Shown here piece after piece: positions 1 through 11,100 of a DNA stretch of 64,000 nucleotides. A program made the translations under genes and the position numbers. Each line of letters starts with the position of its first letter. Within the stretch, counting starts at the first letter, position 1. This DNA comes from CAYSJU01 sp964431495. Its GTDB lineage: Bacteria; Omnitrophota; Gorgyraeia; Tantalellales; Tantalellaceae. The stretch lies in assembly GCA_964431495.1 (NCBI GenBank), contig CAYSJU010000003.1:46225-110224 (forward strand), read 5' to 3'. The notes under the pieces are model-generated. The model had not been told where the DNA came from. It ran no database searches and saw only the letters and a program-made list of their open reading frames with translations.

Positions 1-2079
1 ATAGTGTGCCTCTTTTATTTCAATACTATCGCCTGGGCCTTTCCTGTGACTTATGGTCCCGGGAGAGCTACCCTTGCCGCGCAAAGCATATTTAAGCCTA
101 TCATGGACACGGTTAGGGCAGGGGATTTGTCCCGCAGCATGGTTGAGCTGACGCTGGTTGTTGATATGGCCCTGAAAGGGTTAAAGGGAGAGGATGAAGA
201 AACTGCCCTGAAGTATAGAAGCCGGCTTGATATAAATGCTGCCCTGGATAAGCAATATGATGGCATGGAGGAGGAGAAAATTTTTGAAGTATTATCTAAC
301 CCAAAAATACTGGAAGACGGGGCTATAGAAATAGATCTGCGGGCAACCGTGGCAGAGGGAGAGAGGCACGGGTTCTCGCTCATATTCAATGGCAATACGA
401 TCGATGACATGCTCGACAGGGACAAGATCGAAGTTGAGCCGGTAAACGACAAAGGCGAGAGGAAAAGATATGCTAAAGATTTTGATTACACAAATGTCGT
501 CCCTGGTGGCGTTGGGGATGTTGAAGAATATGGTGGCTTGATCGAGTCTGTTTTCGATGGCGATGAAAGTGTGACGGATTTTGTAAGGGAGCAGGCAAGT
601 ATAATAGAAAGATCGCACTATTCGTATGTCAAGGCCGAAAACCCGTCCGAACTTTATTCTTATTTGGGAGTGTCAGTAGATCCGGATCACACGGATTCAG
701 CTTTTGAAACAGAGACAAAGAAAACAGTAGAGGAATACTTTTCTGGTCGCTGGACCGTGAAACCATTTATCTATGCTTCAAGATCGATCGAAGGAGGAAA
801 TGAGTACATATGGCTTTGTTTCTTACAGTGGGAAACTTACGATGGCAGGATCCCAGGGTTTAAGGGGTTTTTCTATGTTAACGGAGAGAAGATAGCGCAT
901 GATTTTTCTGTCGCGCGTGGTAATAAGATGTGCGATATGGCCATGGGGATAGACATGGAATACTGGAAACACAAAGGACATATGCAGGTCCTTTTTAAGA
1001 TGAAGCATAGCCTTCTGAAACAGGAGTTTAACCCCATATTTTTCAGGGCGTATAAAGGCCAGGTGTTAACCGGCTTTGACGCGCTTTTCTTCTATTTAAG
1101 AAGGGGATATTTGCCTCTTGATCCGGATGCCAGAAAAACAGTGATTGATAAATTCCTTAAGCCATGGCTGGAAAGTGGCAAAAAATTAAGGGTTAAAGAT
1201 CCGCATCTACTCTTTGATGATGATTTCTTTGAAAGTTGCGGGGATTTCGTGCTAGCAACAAGGGATCCCAGAGCGGTGGCTGAAAGAGTCATGCTTCCAG
1301 AAGAAGAAAGTCCGGAGAAGATATCATTGACAGAAGACATAACGCTACTCAACCGCGCCGCCAGACATCTTAAGGGTTATCCGGTAGACATGATCATCGA
1401 CTTATCATTGATCCCCAAGGAAGATGCGGACGCTAATATGAGGACATGGGCGTATCTGATGATGCTTCACAATAAGCATGGACTTGATGTGAATTACATA
1501 TTCGAACCCGGAGAAGATAAACAACATAAAATTGATTCAATGAGAATGCTCGTTCGCCATGTGCGGGATATTGCGGCGCAGCAGGGAATTGACGGGGATG
1601 AAATACTGGAACGCGTCAATAAACGCCACGATGATCCGCGGACACTGGAGGTCCATATTATGAAGCTTAAAGACCTTGAGGAGATGCAGACGCTTCCTGA
1701 AAACATGCTTCCCGTAGCAATGTCGGAGGGGAAGACGAGGGCAGGCGTTCCGTTGCGGGATTTCACCGCGGCTTCGGCCATAGGCATTGCGCAGGCTGCC
1801 TGCAGAAAAGCGCAAAAAGAGGATGAAGAGCATCCGGAGAAAGAACCCGCTTTGCCGCGCGTAATAAAGGAGATATTCCCGAAGATACGGGAAATATACA
1901 AGAGATTGCTGCCGGAGGAGATGATCACGGAAGAGACTCTCGCCAACATGATTGACAATAGTCCGACAGTAAGGAAGAACCTTGCCATAGCCCTTGCGTT
2001 ACCGCCGATAGTGAGGATCGCCGTCGACCAACTTAAGGTTTACCATGAAAGGATGCAGCTGTTGCTGCAGGCCGCGTAA
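1..2079 (+). CDS. Large exported protein of unknown function, 5' end cut by the window
   Basis: The frame is open from the first base, so the gene probably begins upstream; the GTG at position 4 is not convincing as a start. The visible N-terminus looks like the end of a signal peptide (NTIAWAFP) followed by a linker ending AAQSIFKP, a pattern I associate with secreted Omnitrophota proteins. No catalytic motif is recognisable in about 690 residues. The last 250 residues are charged and helical (residues about 445-690), with an LPVAMSEGKTRAG stretch near residue 570. The next large gene follows after 25 bases with a good ribosome-binding site (GAAGGAGAG), so the two are probably cotranscribed. 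The protein is real by length and codon use; its function is unknown. Confidence 0.8.
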   Translation: MVCLFYFNTIAWAFPVTYGPGRATLAAQSIFKPIMDTVRAGDLSRSMVELTLVVDMALKGLKGEDEETALKYRSRLDINAALDKQYDGMEEEKIFEVLSNPKILEDGAIEIDLRATVAEGERHGFSLIFNGNTIDDMLDRDKIEVEPVNDKGERKRYAKDFDYTNVVPGGVGDVEEYGGLIESVFDGDESVTDFVREQASIIERSHYSYVKAENPSELYSYLGVSVDPDHTDSAFETETKKTVEEYFSGRWTVKPFIYASRSIEGGNEYIWLCFLQWETYDGRIPGFKGFFYVNGEKIAHDFSVARGNKMCDMAMGIDMEYWKHKGHMQVLFKMKHSLLKQEFNPIFFRAYKGQVLTGFDALFFYLRRGYLPLDPDARKTVIDKFLKPWLESGKKLRVKDPHLLFDDDFFESCGDFVLATRDPRAVAERVMLPEEESPEKISLTEDITLLNRAARHLKGYPVDMIIDLSLIPKEDADANMRTWAYLMMLHNKHGLDVNYIFEPGEDKQHKIDSMRMLVRHVRDIAAQQGIDGDEILERVNKRHDDPRTLEVHIMKLKDLEEMQTLPENMLPVAMSEGKTRAGVPLRDFTAASAIGIAQAACRKAQKEDEEHPEKEPALPRVIKEIFPKIREIYKRLLPEEMITEETLANMIDNSPTVRKNLAIALALPPIVRIAVDQLKVYHERMQLLLQAA

Positions 2080-2104
2080 TTAACGAAGGAGAGAATAAGA
2101 AGAC

Positions 2105-5100
2105 ATGAAGTTTTCAGTTGTAAGGACAAAGATCGTATCATTAGTTCTTATGGGGGCTCTTTTTGTGTCCAATACCGTTCTTGGTCTTGCCGATACTCCC
2201 CGCGGGCATGTATTGGCTCCGCCTATGGCCACTAAACCTCTGTGTAAGATTATCCGGGATAAAAGTGGCAATTGGGATGTTATCACCGACGATGACCTTG
2301 CAAGTTATTGGGACAGGGAGACCGCAAGAAGCGTAAGAGCCGGAGAAACACTCGGCAAATCTTTTCGCAACAGATGGGCTTTCGCGGACGTGAGTTTTCT
2401 TGCAGGCCAGGCGCTTAAACTCCAGATATCAAAACATACCTTAATACCACTTATTAAAAAGCATATAGAGAAAAAGGGCGGTGTGGCTGAGATCCTTCTC
2501 GAAGGCTATGACATTGACGAGATAGAGGAGGTGCAAAGGGGTGAGGAAATTATTGCTTTTTCTTTGCCCGTTACGCGAAACGGCAAGCATGCCTACACGC
2601 TGACGTATTCATTAAACAGGATAGAAGGTTTTGTTGCAACGATCCCATTGAGCAATGAGGCGGATATTTTTGTAGGGATCGAGCCCATGGAAGAAGAACC
2701 TTTCCACCCCGACACCATATCAGGGTTGCCGGTTACGTGGACGGGAGGATTGAAAAAAGATGAATTAAGGGTGGCCTGTGTCCAGCTTGGCAGGGACGAT
2801 TTTGAAGCGAACACGGAAAGGATCAAAAGGATAGTTGAAGATTTGAGCAGATTGGGTCCCAACTCCCCGGATATGGCGGTTTTTCCGGAACTTATGGACG
2901 GGGGACGCTGTTCGGAAGAAGAATCACAGGAAAGGGTAAGTGTTCTGCGAAAAGTGGCGAACGATACTAAAATAGCCATATGCTCTTCTATGGAGCACGA
3001 AGAAAAAATAGATGGGAGAAGAAATATTACGACCGATATAATCCAGCCGGAGGGCACGGAAGAAAGCAAGAGATACAATAAGTTTAATTTCGGCAGGGAA
3101 AACCGATTGTTTTCGATCAATGGCAGGAAAATAGCGCTACTGATGTGTGTGGAATCAATTGCGGTTCTCAGGAACAATGCTGACGCCAGGAAAGTCACCG
3201 AAGACATTGAACAAGCGGACCTGATACTTGTGCCGTCAACGACATTGACCATGGTGGGAGAAAAGTGGCCAGGGATGCTAAGACGAAGATTCAAAAAGCC
3301 GGTCATGTTTATTAACATGACTAATGGCGGGAAAGCAGGCAGATCAACATATATCCCTCAAGATGATGATGTGTTTTCTCTTAATGATGGAGAAGCAATA
3401 CTGATGGCAGATGTCCCGGAAGGCCCCGTATCCGAGCCGGATGCCGAAGAGAGAATAGTCAGCAATGTTATGTATAAGCTATGGTCCGGCAGGGAAAGCG
3501 AAATGCGGCAGGCGAGAGAAGAATTAACCGGCCTGTTAAATGAACTGCCGGAGTATGATGAAGCTGGGGTTATATACGCCGGCAACAGAACACCTTTGAG
3601 AGCAAGAGAGATCGCGCAGGCTGCTTTTTATATTCTGGGCGCAGAAGCAATAACGGAAATGGCCGGAAATCATGCCCTGCTGGTGGATGATAGATTCGAA
3701 ACTGTTGTTGTAGAACATATCGTTTCTATCATGACCAGGGAAGACGCTGTTGATCGTCTGGCAGAGCTTAGCTGGGAAGAATTGGTGAGTTTCTGGGGGG
3801 ATGGAGACCTGGACCGAAGGCCTCTTTTGGGTAGATGTCCGCTTCTCACCAGAAAACATGTCCGTTATTGGACCGCCATAAGAAAACACAAGAAGGTCAA
3901 CCCTGGCCTCGAGAAGGAAAAAGCACTTTATCTCGCCTCCATGGGAGGTGTTTCAGAAGGACTGTTAGCGGCAGGATGCAGGCATCTTGTCATGATGGAG
4001 AAAAAGAATTTTTGCGATCCGTCAAAAAGCGTGCGGTTATCTGAGGGAAACAGAATGATATACAGGGAGATGAAAAGGAGCATAAAAAAGGGGACAAAAT
4101 CTTCCAGTACCCTGATGCATGACGCGGCATATCAGTACCTTGGAGAGCATCTTCTTTCGTTCGTCCTGGATGAGCTGGACGCTATGGAGGCCAGGGATAT
4201 TATTATCAGCAAGAAGCGTTTGGACAGGGAAGGAAGGGACTATTATGAGATCCGGTTCAAATGGGCGCAGTGGGGCATGGAATATGAGGATTATGTTGTG
4301 ACATTCATTGATAATTATACAATAAGGCCTCAAGGGATAAGGGAGTCCCTTAAGGCCACTTTAATGGATACTTTGCTGAAAGGGGTTGATATATTAATGC
4401 TCAAGGCGGGATTGGCCCTTTCCGACGAAAGTCAGCCCGGCGATGCGGACGGGATTTACACTTCCGAAGATGTAGCTGCCGCTCTCAGCCCGTATATGGA
4501 TCTTTTGGGAGAAGATGGTGTGTTTGTCGCGGACGTGTCTGTATCAAGAAGGTCAGGCATCCTGTCTTGCAACAAGAGGCTTTCCTATATCCCCAGCGGC
4601 GAGGAGATCACAGATATTGAATCAGTTCCCGGGGGTATATGGTTCGGCTACAACCCTGTTACACTATTGGCCTCATCAAAGGAAGAGCCAGCTGCCCCTC
4701 CAGAGACCATATCAGGGTTACCGGTTACATGGACAAATGGATTGGAAAAGGAAGGTTTAAGAGTGGCCAGCGTGCAGCTTGAAAGGAGAGATTTTGAACA
4801 AAACACGGAAAGGATCAGAAGTATTGTGGAAGGCTTAAGTGAATTAGGCCCAAATGCTCCGGACCTGGTGATATTCCCCGAGTTGATTGATGAAAGACGG
4901 TGTTCAGAGGATAAGGAGCGAGAAAGAATAGAGATCCTGGAAAAGTCGGCAAATGACACGGGAATAGCCATCGGCTACTGTGTTGAAAGCGATATAAGGA
5001 CAGATACAGGCAATCTCGTTGCCTGCCATATAATCCAGCCCGGGGACGAAGAGGATAACAGGAGATTCCGGAAATTTTGTTTTGGGTCAGAAAACCGTTC

Positions 5101-8071
5101 ATTTTCGGTAAGAGGCCATAAAATAGCTCTCCTGATCTGCGTTGAAACGCTATCAGCGCTCAAAGATACTGTTGCCGCCAGGAAGGTATCAGAAGAAATA
5201 GAGAACGCGGATTTGCTACTTATACCTTCAGCAACCCGATTAAAGTCGTCTAAGACCTGGACACAGATACTCCAGGAACGGTACAAGAAACCGGTCATGC
5301 TTCTTAACCGGGCTGATGGAGATAAAGCCGGGAACTCTTCTTACAGGCCGTATAAGAACAAGGTTTTTTCGCTTGGAGATGAAGAAGAAATATTGATAGC
5401 CGATATCCCTGAAGGGCTGGAAACAGGACCGGACATTGGCGAGAAACAGGCCAGGGATATTCTTTACAGACTATGGTCAGAGGAAAAGGACGAGACAGTG
5501 GCAGCCAGAGCTGAATTATCTGAACTCCTTCAAGATCGTTTTAGGACGTCGGTAGAAGACGGAATATACGTCGGGAAAAGAACACCGCTAAAGGCGAGGG
5601 AGGTAGCCAATGCCGTGTTCTACATATTAGGCGAGGAAGCGGCTGAAAGATCCGGAGATATTGATCTAATGGTTGATGACCGGTTCAAGAACGCTATTAT
5701 GGAACATATCTTATTTATTCTAAGTCAGGAAGATGCAGTCGATCACATGGCCAGGCTTAACGGATTAGAATTAGCGAATTTTTGGAACAATGGCGACCTG
5801 GATACCCGGCCGCTTCAGGGACAAGACCCGCTTCTTGACGAAAGACATGTCCGCTACTGGACAGCAATAAGGAACCACGAAAAGGTAAATCCCGATCTGG
5901 AAAAGAAAAAGGCCCTTTATCTCGCGTCCATGGGAGGTGTTTCAGAAGGATTATTAGCGGGAGGAAGCAGGCATCTTATAATGATGGAGAAGAAAAATTT
6001 TTATGATTCGGCAAGAAGTATGCGGTTATCTGAAAAAAATAGAATGATGTACAGAGAGGCGAAAAGAAGCAAAAAAAAGGATGGATCGAAATCTCACGGT
6101 TCTCTGATGCATGACGCGGCATATCAGTACCTTGGAGGCCATCTTCTTCCGTTCGTCTTGGATGAGCTGGACGCGATGGAGGCCAGGGATATTATTATCA
6201 GCAAGAAGCGTTTGGGCTATGGTGAAAGGAGTTATTATGAAATCCGGTTTAAATGGGCGCAGTGGGGTATGGAATATAAGGAATATAAAGTAACTTTTAT
6301 AGATAATTTCGAGATAAAACCCGGGAGCGAGACTGTTCCGGCCAAAGTGCCGTTCCGTAAAACACTACTGAAAGACATAGATATCCTTATGTTAAAGGCG
6401 GGATTAGCCCTTTCATCAGAAGAGCATTTTGCGGGGACTGGAGGGATAAAGAGCGCTCAGGATGCTGCTCATGCGCTCACACCTTATATAAGACTTTTAA
6501 ACGAGAACGGCGTGTTTATCGGGGATGTCACGGAAATGATAAAAAAAGAGATTCTGTTTCACAACAAGGGGCTTTCATATGTCCAGGGTGGTGATGAGAT
6601 CAGGAAGATCGAATCAGAAAAGGACAGCGGAATATGGTTTGGTTATAATTCGGTGAAATTGTTCCTTTTATCAGGGGAAAGGGGTATTTATCCCAACTCC
6701 GTGGAAGGGATACCGGTTCTATGGACCGCCGGATTCAAAAAGCAGGGGTTAAGAGTGGCCTGCGCCCAGCTCCAGGATGATGAATTCGACCAGAATACAG
6801 AAAGAATCAAAAATATTGTTGAAAGCTTAAGCAGATTGGGTCCGGATGCTCCGGACCTGATACTTTTCCCTGAGATTTTGGATAAGACATATTGTACGGA
6901 GGAAGAGGCTGAAACACGGATCAAGTTGCTGCAGGAAGCAGCGGATAGAACAAAGATAGCAATAGGCTTGTGCATAGAATACGAGTCACCTGACCCACAA
7001 AATTCCAATATAACGTATAACATAATTAAACCCGGATATGCCGGAAGGCATATTGTATTCAAAAAAACCCGCCATTTAAGCGAAAAACGGTTGTTTTCAA
7101 TAAAGGGCCGTAAAATGGAGATTTTGATCTGCATTGAAGCAGAGGTACTGATCCAGAATGGTGTTGATTTGATAGCGATGAGCAAGGAAATAAATGGATC
7201 AGACATGATCGTTGTTCCCGCGGCCACAAGCCCGGAAGAAGTTAAGAAGTGGGCGGAGGAGCTTCGCAGATTTTTCGGAAAACCGGTCATATATCTTAAC
7301 TGGTCTGACAGGGGCCGGGGCGGAAACACGACTTATCATTCAAAAGAAAAAAGGATCTGCTCTGTCGAAGACAGCGAAGCGATCTTAATGGTGGATGCTT
7401 TCGAAGCGCCGGCAAAAGAGGTGCCCCGGAATGCGGCTGAAGAAGTGCCCGAAATCATCCAGAAGGCCGAACCAGCCGTTATATCCGACGAAACTGAACG
7501 TGTGCAGGCTCAAGTTTTCTCGGATACTATTAAACTCATCCAGGCAAAACAGGAGGAGCAGCCAATTATATTAGCGCTTGGCACAAGCTGGATAAAAGGA
7601 TATGAAAAGGGCAGGCACCTTCAATACGACGCGGTTAATCCTCTTATAACTTCAATACGTGAATTCTGCCGGGAAAAAGGCATAACCTTTATAGATAGAG
7701 ATGACAGCGGCTTGTTAGGTGCGATCAACACGGAAATGGACAAGGAAGGCAAGAAAGACGCCAAAGTTATCGTGTTGGCCGGTAAAGATACCGTTACTTC
7801 GGATGAGTTCGAGACTCTCAGAAGTTCCGACAATATTTTCATGGCAGGAGTGGATAACGGAAAGCTGACCGTGGACAGCTACATGCGCCTAATGGAGATG
7901 ATGACCCTGACCCTGCAGCTGGCTTTTGGCCGGGATATTGATCTTGAAAACCCCAATATCCTTATTAAGAAGCATGACAGATTCGCGAATGTCTATATAT
8001 TCATACCCAATGCTGAGCCAATGGATTACGAGGTCTTGAAGGAGATCTACAGGGTGCAGATATTCGCGTAA
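2105..8071 (+). CDS. Giant exported protein with three nitrilase (carbon-nitrogen hydrolase) domains
   Basis: This 1988-aa protein starts with a signal peptide (residues 1-30, ending GLADTPRGHVLAPP). It carries three nitrilase-type domains starting near residues 205, 870 and 1535. Each keeps the Glu-Lys-Cys triad by position: E262/K326/C348, E926/K990/C1012 and E1590/K1654/C1676 (motifs FPEL or FPEI, then xK before the FG or H segment, then LxxCxE). After the first two domains comes a conserved block of about 350 residues with a Rossmann-like ASMGGVSEGLLA motif and an acidic turn (MMEKKNF), possibly a methyltransferase-like fold. The third copy lacks that block and ends in a different C-terminal domain of about 190 residues. 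Nitrilase-superfamily enzymes hydrolyse or condense amides and nitriles; the substrate cannot be told. The repeat period is about 665 codons. Confidence 0.85.
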   Translation: MKFSVVRTKIVSLVLMGALFVSNTVLGLADTPRGHVLAPPMATKPLCKIIRDKSGNWDVITDDDLASYWDRETARSVRAGETLGKSFRNRWAFADVSFLAGQALKLQISKHTLIPLIKKHIEKKGGVAEILLEGYDIDEIEEVQRGEEIIAFSLPVTRNGKHAYTLTYSLNRIEGFVATIPLSNEADIFVGIEPMEEEPFHPDTISGLPVTWTGGLKKDELRVACVQLGRDDFEANTERIKRIVEDLSRLGPNSPDMAVFPELMDGGRCSEEESQERVSVLRKVANDTKIAICSSMEHEEKIDGRRNITTDIIQPEGTEESKRYNKFNFGRENRLFSINGRKIALLMCVESIAVLRNNADARKVTEDIEQADLILVPSTTLTMVGEKWPGMLRRRFKKPVMFINMTNGGKAGRSTYIPQDDDVFSLNDGEAILMADVPEGPVSEPDAEERIVSNVMYKLWSGRESEMRQAREELTGLLNELPEYDEAGVIYAGNRTPLRAREIAQAAFYILGAEAITEMAGNHALLVDDRFETVVVEHIVSIMTREDAVDRLAELSWEELVSFWGDGDLDRRPLLGRCPLLTRKHVRYWTAIRKHKKVNPGLEKEKALYLASMGGVSEGLLAAGCRHLVMMEKKNFCDPSKSVRLSEGNRMIYREMKRSIKKGTKSSSTLMHDAAYQYLGEHLLSFVLDELDAMEARDIIISKKRLDREGRDYYEIRFKWAQWGMEYEDYVVTFIDNYTIRPQGIRESLKATLMDTLLKGVDILMLKAGLALSDESQPGDADGIYTSEDVAAALSPYMDLLGEDGVFVADVSVSRRSGILSCNKRLSYIPSGEEITDIESVPGGIWFGYNPVTLLASSKEEPAAPPETISGLPVTWTNGLEKEGLRVASVQLERRDFEQNTERIRSIVEGLSELGPNAPDLVIFPELIDERRCSEDKERERIEILEKSANDTGIAIGYCVESDIRTDTGNLVACHIIQPGDEEDNRRFRKFCFGSENRSFSVRGHKIALLICVETLSALKDTVAARKVSEEIENADLLLIPSATRLKSSKTWTQILQERYKKPVMLLNRADGDKAGNSSYRPYKNKVFSLGDEEEILIADIPEGLETGPDIGEKQARDILYRLWSEEKDETVAARAELSELLQDRFRTSVEDGIYVGKRTPLKAREVANAVFYILGEEAAERSGDIDLMVDDRFKNAIMEHILFILSQEDAVDHMARLNGLELANFWNNGDLDTRPLQGQDPLLDERHVRYWTAIRNHEKVNPDLEKKKALYLASMGGVSEGLLAGGSRHLIMMEKKNFYDSARSMRLSEKNRMMYREAKRSKKKDGSKSHGSLMHDAAYQYLGGHLLPFVLDELDAMEARDIIISKKRLGYGERSYYEIRFKWAQWGMEYKEYKVTFIDNFEIKPGSETVPAKVPFRKTLLKDIDILMLKAGLALSSEEHFAGTGGIKSAQDAAHALTPYIRLLNENGVFIGDVTEMIKKEILFHNKGLSYVQGGDEIRKIESEKDSGIWFGYNSVKLFLLSGERGIYPNSVEGIPVLWTAGFKKQGLRVACAQLQDDEFDQNTERIKNIVESLSRLGPDAPDLILFPEILDKTYCTEEEAETRIKLLQEAADRTKIAIGLCIEYESPDPQNSNITYNIIKPGYAGRHIVFKKTRHLSEKRLFSIKGRKMEILICIEAEVLIQNGVDLIAMSKEINGSDMIVVPAATSPEEVKKWAEELRRFFGKPVIYLNWSDRGRGGNTTYHSKEKRICSVEDSEAILMVDAFEAPAKEVPRNAAEEVPEIIQKAEPAVISDETERVQAQVFSDTIKLIQAKQEEQPIILALGTSWIKGYEKGRHLQYDAVNPLITSIREFCREKGITFIDRDDSGLLGAINTEMDKEGKKDAKVIVLAGKDTVTSDEFETLRSSDNIFMAGVDNGKLTVDSYMRLMEMMTLTLQLAFGRDIDLENPNILIKKHDRFANVYIFIPNAEPMDYEVLKEIYRVQIFA

Positions 8072-8076
8072 TAATG

Positions 8077-8098
8077 GGGACAGCGACCTATTTTTTAT
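8077..8098 (+). repeat. Single arm of the GGGACAGCGACC repeat
   Basis: GGGGACAGCGACC followed by TATTTTTT lies five bases after the stop of the triple-nitrilase gene. It matches one arm of the long inverted repeats at 27424-27493 and 63197-63277. No matching second arm is seen here, so it is a half or decayed copy. Confidence 0.6.
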
Positions 8099-8105
8099 GT
8101 TGTAG

Positions 8106-8133
8106 TTGACATTTTCTTTGGTTATGATAAAAT
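8106..8133 (+). promoter_or_regulatory. Sigma70-type promoter for the ChaN/TraB-like gene
   Basis: TTGACA (8106-8111), a 16-base spacer and TAAAAT (8128-8133). The start codon at 8190 lies about 50 bases downstream and has a strong GGAGGA ribosome-binding site. The same TTGACA-16-TAAAAT arrangement is seen at 27729. Confidence 0.65.
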
Positions 8134-8189
8134 AAAGCTGGATATTTGAATTTTTTATGGGTTTCCTTAAATAAACGGAGGAAAAATTC

Positions 8190-11100
8190 ATGTCGAACGA
8201 AATTTTAAACAGGCATAAACCTTTCAGGGCATTGGTCAGTTTTGTCACGGTAACCGCGTTTATCTTCAGTTTCATCTTTACGGACGCGTTGGCGGCAGCT
8301 GTTCAACCGGGCGTCGCTGCCGGGAGCGACGCTGTTGCGGATATTGCCGACCCCGGGATCAATATCCCATCATACCTGGGTATGGTCAAAGAGACCTATA
8401 ACGGTGTTTCGGACAGGGTCGTTATACACATCCAGGACGCGCACTGTAATTATAGGGCCCAGCACAAAATAGCCGAGCTCCTCGAATATCTAAGGAAGAA
8501 TTACGGTATATCCACTGTCAATCTTGAGGGGGGAAAGGGGAATTATGACCTTTCCGTATTTACCGATATCAGGGAGAGAGGGATGCGCGAAAAAGTCGCG
8601 GATGATTTTGTCCTGGAAGGGCTACTGAACGGGGCCGAATATTTCGCGATAAACGATCCAGGAAAAGTGACCCTGTGGGGGATTGAAGACCCGGCGCTCT
8701 ATTTTGAGAATCTCGGGATATACCGGAGATCGCTCGAGTACAGGGATAGGGTGGAAAGGCAGATCGAGTCTCTCGCTTCCATCCTGGAAAAACTCAAACA
8801 GGCAATATATTCGGATGAATTGCTTGAACTTGACAGAAAATACGCGGAGAACAGGGAAGAGCTTATCGATTTCAGGGAATACCTTCTCTATCTGATGGAC
8901 AATGCGGAAAGCAACGGGATAGACGCGGATTCTTTCGCGAACATCAGTCTGTTGCGGGAGTCGCTTGGCATGGAAGATGGTATCAATTTTAAAAAGGCGA
9001 ATGAGGAGAGGGATCAGATGATAGACACTCTCCATAAGATACTGTCACAGAGGGAGCGGGAGGAACTTGTATCAAGCACGGTCAGGTTCAGCCAGAAGAG
9101 GATCACGCAAAAAGAGTTCTATGGCTACCTGGCCCGGAAAGCCTCCGGGGTGAGGATCGGAAGAGAACGCTTCCCCGACCTGTTCGGTTATATCGACTAT
9201 ATTTCCCTCTATGATTCAGCCGACAGGTCCTCCATCATGAAAGAAATGGAGAACATCAGGAAGGCCCTCAGGGAGAAGTTGTATGAAAATGATGACCAGG
9301 CACGGCTTGACGGGCTATGGGAGAACCTCCAGGTGATACGCAAACTGTTCGCCGTTTCTCTGAAAATGGAAGATTACAGGTATTACAGGGAAAGCGAGGA
9401 TTCCTTCAAAATAGAGGATTATATCTCATTTATAAGGGAAAAGACGGCAGATAATGACATTGATGCCAGCCTGAACGGGGATATATATGAGATCGACTTA
9501 TACAGGAAAGCAATGATAAAGTTTTACGAATGTTCCTTCAAAAGGGACGAAGCCTTCCTTCGCAACATGAGGTTCGGAGCGCCGGGCCCCGGGGAGGGAA
9601 ACATCAGGCACGCGGTGCTTATTACCGGGGGTTTTCACGCGGAAAATCTGACAGGACTTTTGAGGAAGCGGGGCATTTCCTACCTCACGATCATTCCGGA
9701 GTTCAGGAGTCAGGACCCATGTGAGTGTCCTTATTTTCGGCTTTTGAGCGGAGGCAGAAGTTCTATTGAGAGTATGCTGGAGACAGGGGTGTCAGACATA
9801 GCCATAATGAGCATGCTGTCGGAAATGAACATGCCGGGATCCGGCCGGGAGCTTTTCAGCCGGGCAGTGCACGTCCGGGAAGCGTTGTTAAAAGGGGCGA
9901 ACATAACGGTCCGGATGGAGAAAGGCGCCGTGATAGTTTCAAATGAAAGGATAAACGACGGTTCCCAAGAGAAAACTTTGCCGGACGGTACAAAGGTCCA
10001 CGTTACTCCTGCGGATACAGGGCCTGATCCGGCACCCCGGGGGAGTAAAAAGCAAAAATGGTGGACTGGATGGATAAAACATTCGGAAAGAGGATCGGTG
10101 CTGAATTTATATGTCAGGTGGCTCTTGCCTGTGCTCGCGGTGCTCATTATCGCGTCAATTATTTTCGGCGGCAGGGGCTGGAGGGGAATGAAATATGATT
10201 TCCGGATGAATGCGCATCAAAAAGAAGTCCAGAAAAAAGGCCCCGATCACTATTTAATGATCCAGAATAAGGCAGAGGCCGTGGATTACGCCCTTAAAGT
10301 GCTCCAGGTAACAAGGTGGAGAGAGAAGAAGGACGAGAACGTTGCGGACCAGATAGCCGCGTTGCTCGATGACATTAATACCATGGGAGAGCCCGCGGTG
10401 CCACACCTGATAAAGGCCCTGGAAAACGACGAATATTCCAGGGTAGCAAAGGACATAATCACGGTACTCGGGGAGATAGCAGGGAGAGCCAGCTACTCCA
10501 CGAGGGCGGCGATCACCGGTGCGTTGCGGAAAGTCAGTCACAGCCTGACTGCGAAACGTGATGTGCGCGATAAAGCAGATGCGGTCCTGATGGAGATCAT
10601 TTTCGATATGGGACACAGGGGTGAGGAGGGGGGCAAAACGGATGAAGTGGTTCCCGTATCGATTTCTAATTTCATGGGCAAGTTCGAGGAGATCGAGCCC
10701 GTCGAAGTAGTTGAAGAAACCGGAAAGCTGCGCGGTTTAATAAAAAATATGGATACAGAAGAGGTGGTGGATCTATCCACTATAAAACAGGAAGAGATCA
10801 CCAAAAAACATGTTGAGAGGCATATAAAGAGCGTTGAGGAACTTATGGAAAGTGTCCGGATCTCTTCAGATGAAAAAGAGATCCTTGTCGATATTATCAA
10901 GACATTCCGGTCGGGATTGCCGGCACGTCTTATAGCTACAGGTGGAGGTGTTAAAGGTTTCTTTGGCATCGGGGAAAAGAAAGTCCTGGCGGTTGACAAG
11001 AATCTTTTGAACGGGAACCCCTTGTCTTTTCTCCATGAGATCGTTGAATACCTGAAGCATGCCGACCCCGGGATGATCGAGAGGATGGAACGGATTCTCC

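Noticed and set aside
4..2079. Start codon GTG at position 4
   Set aside because: It is merely the first in-frame start-like codon after the window edge; the sequence at the edge already looks like the middle of a signal peptide.
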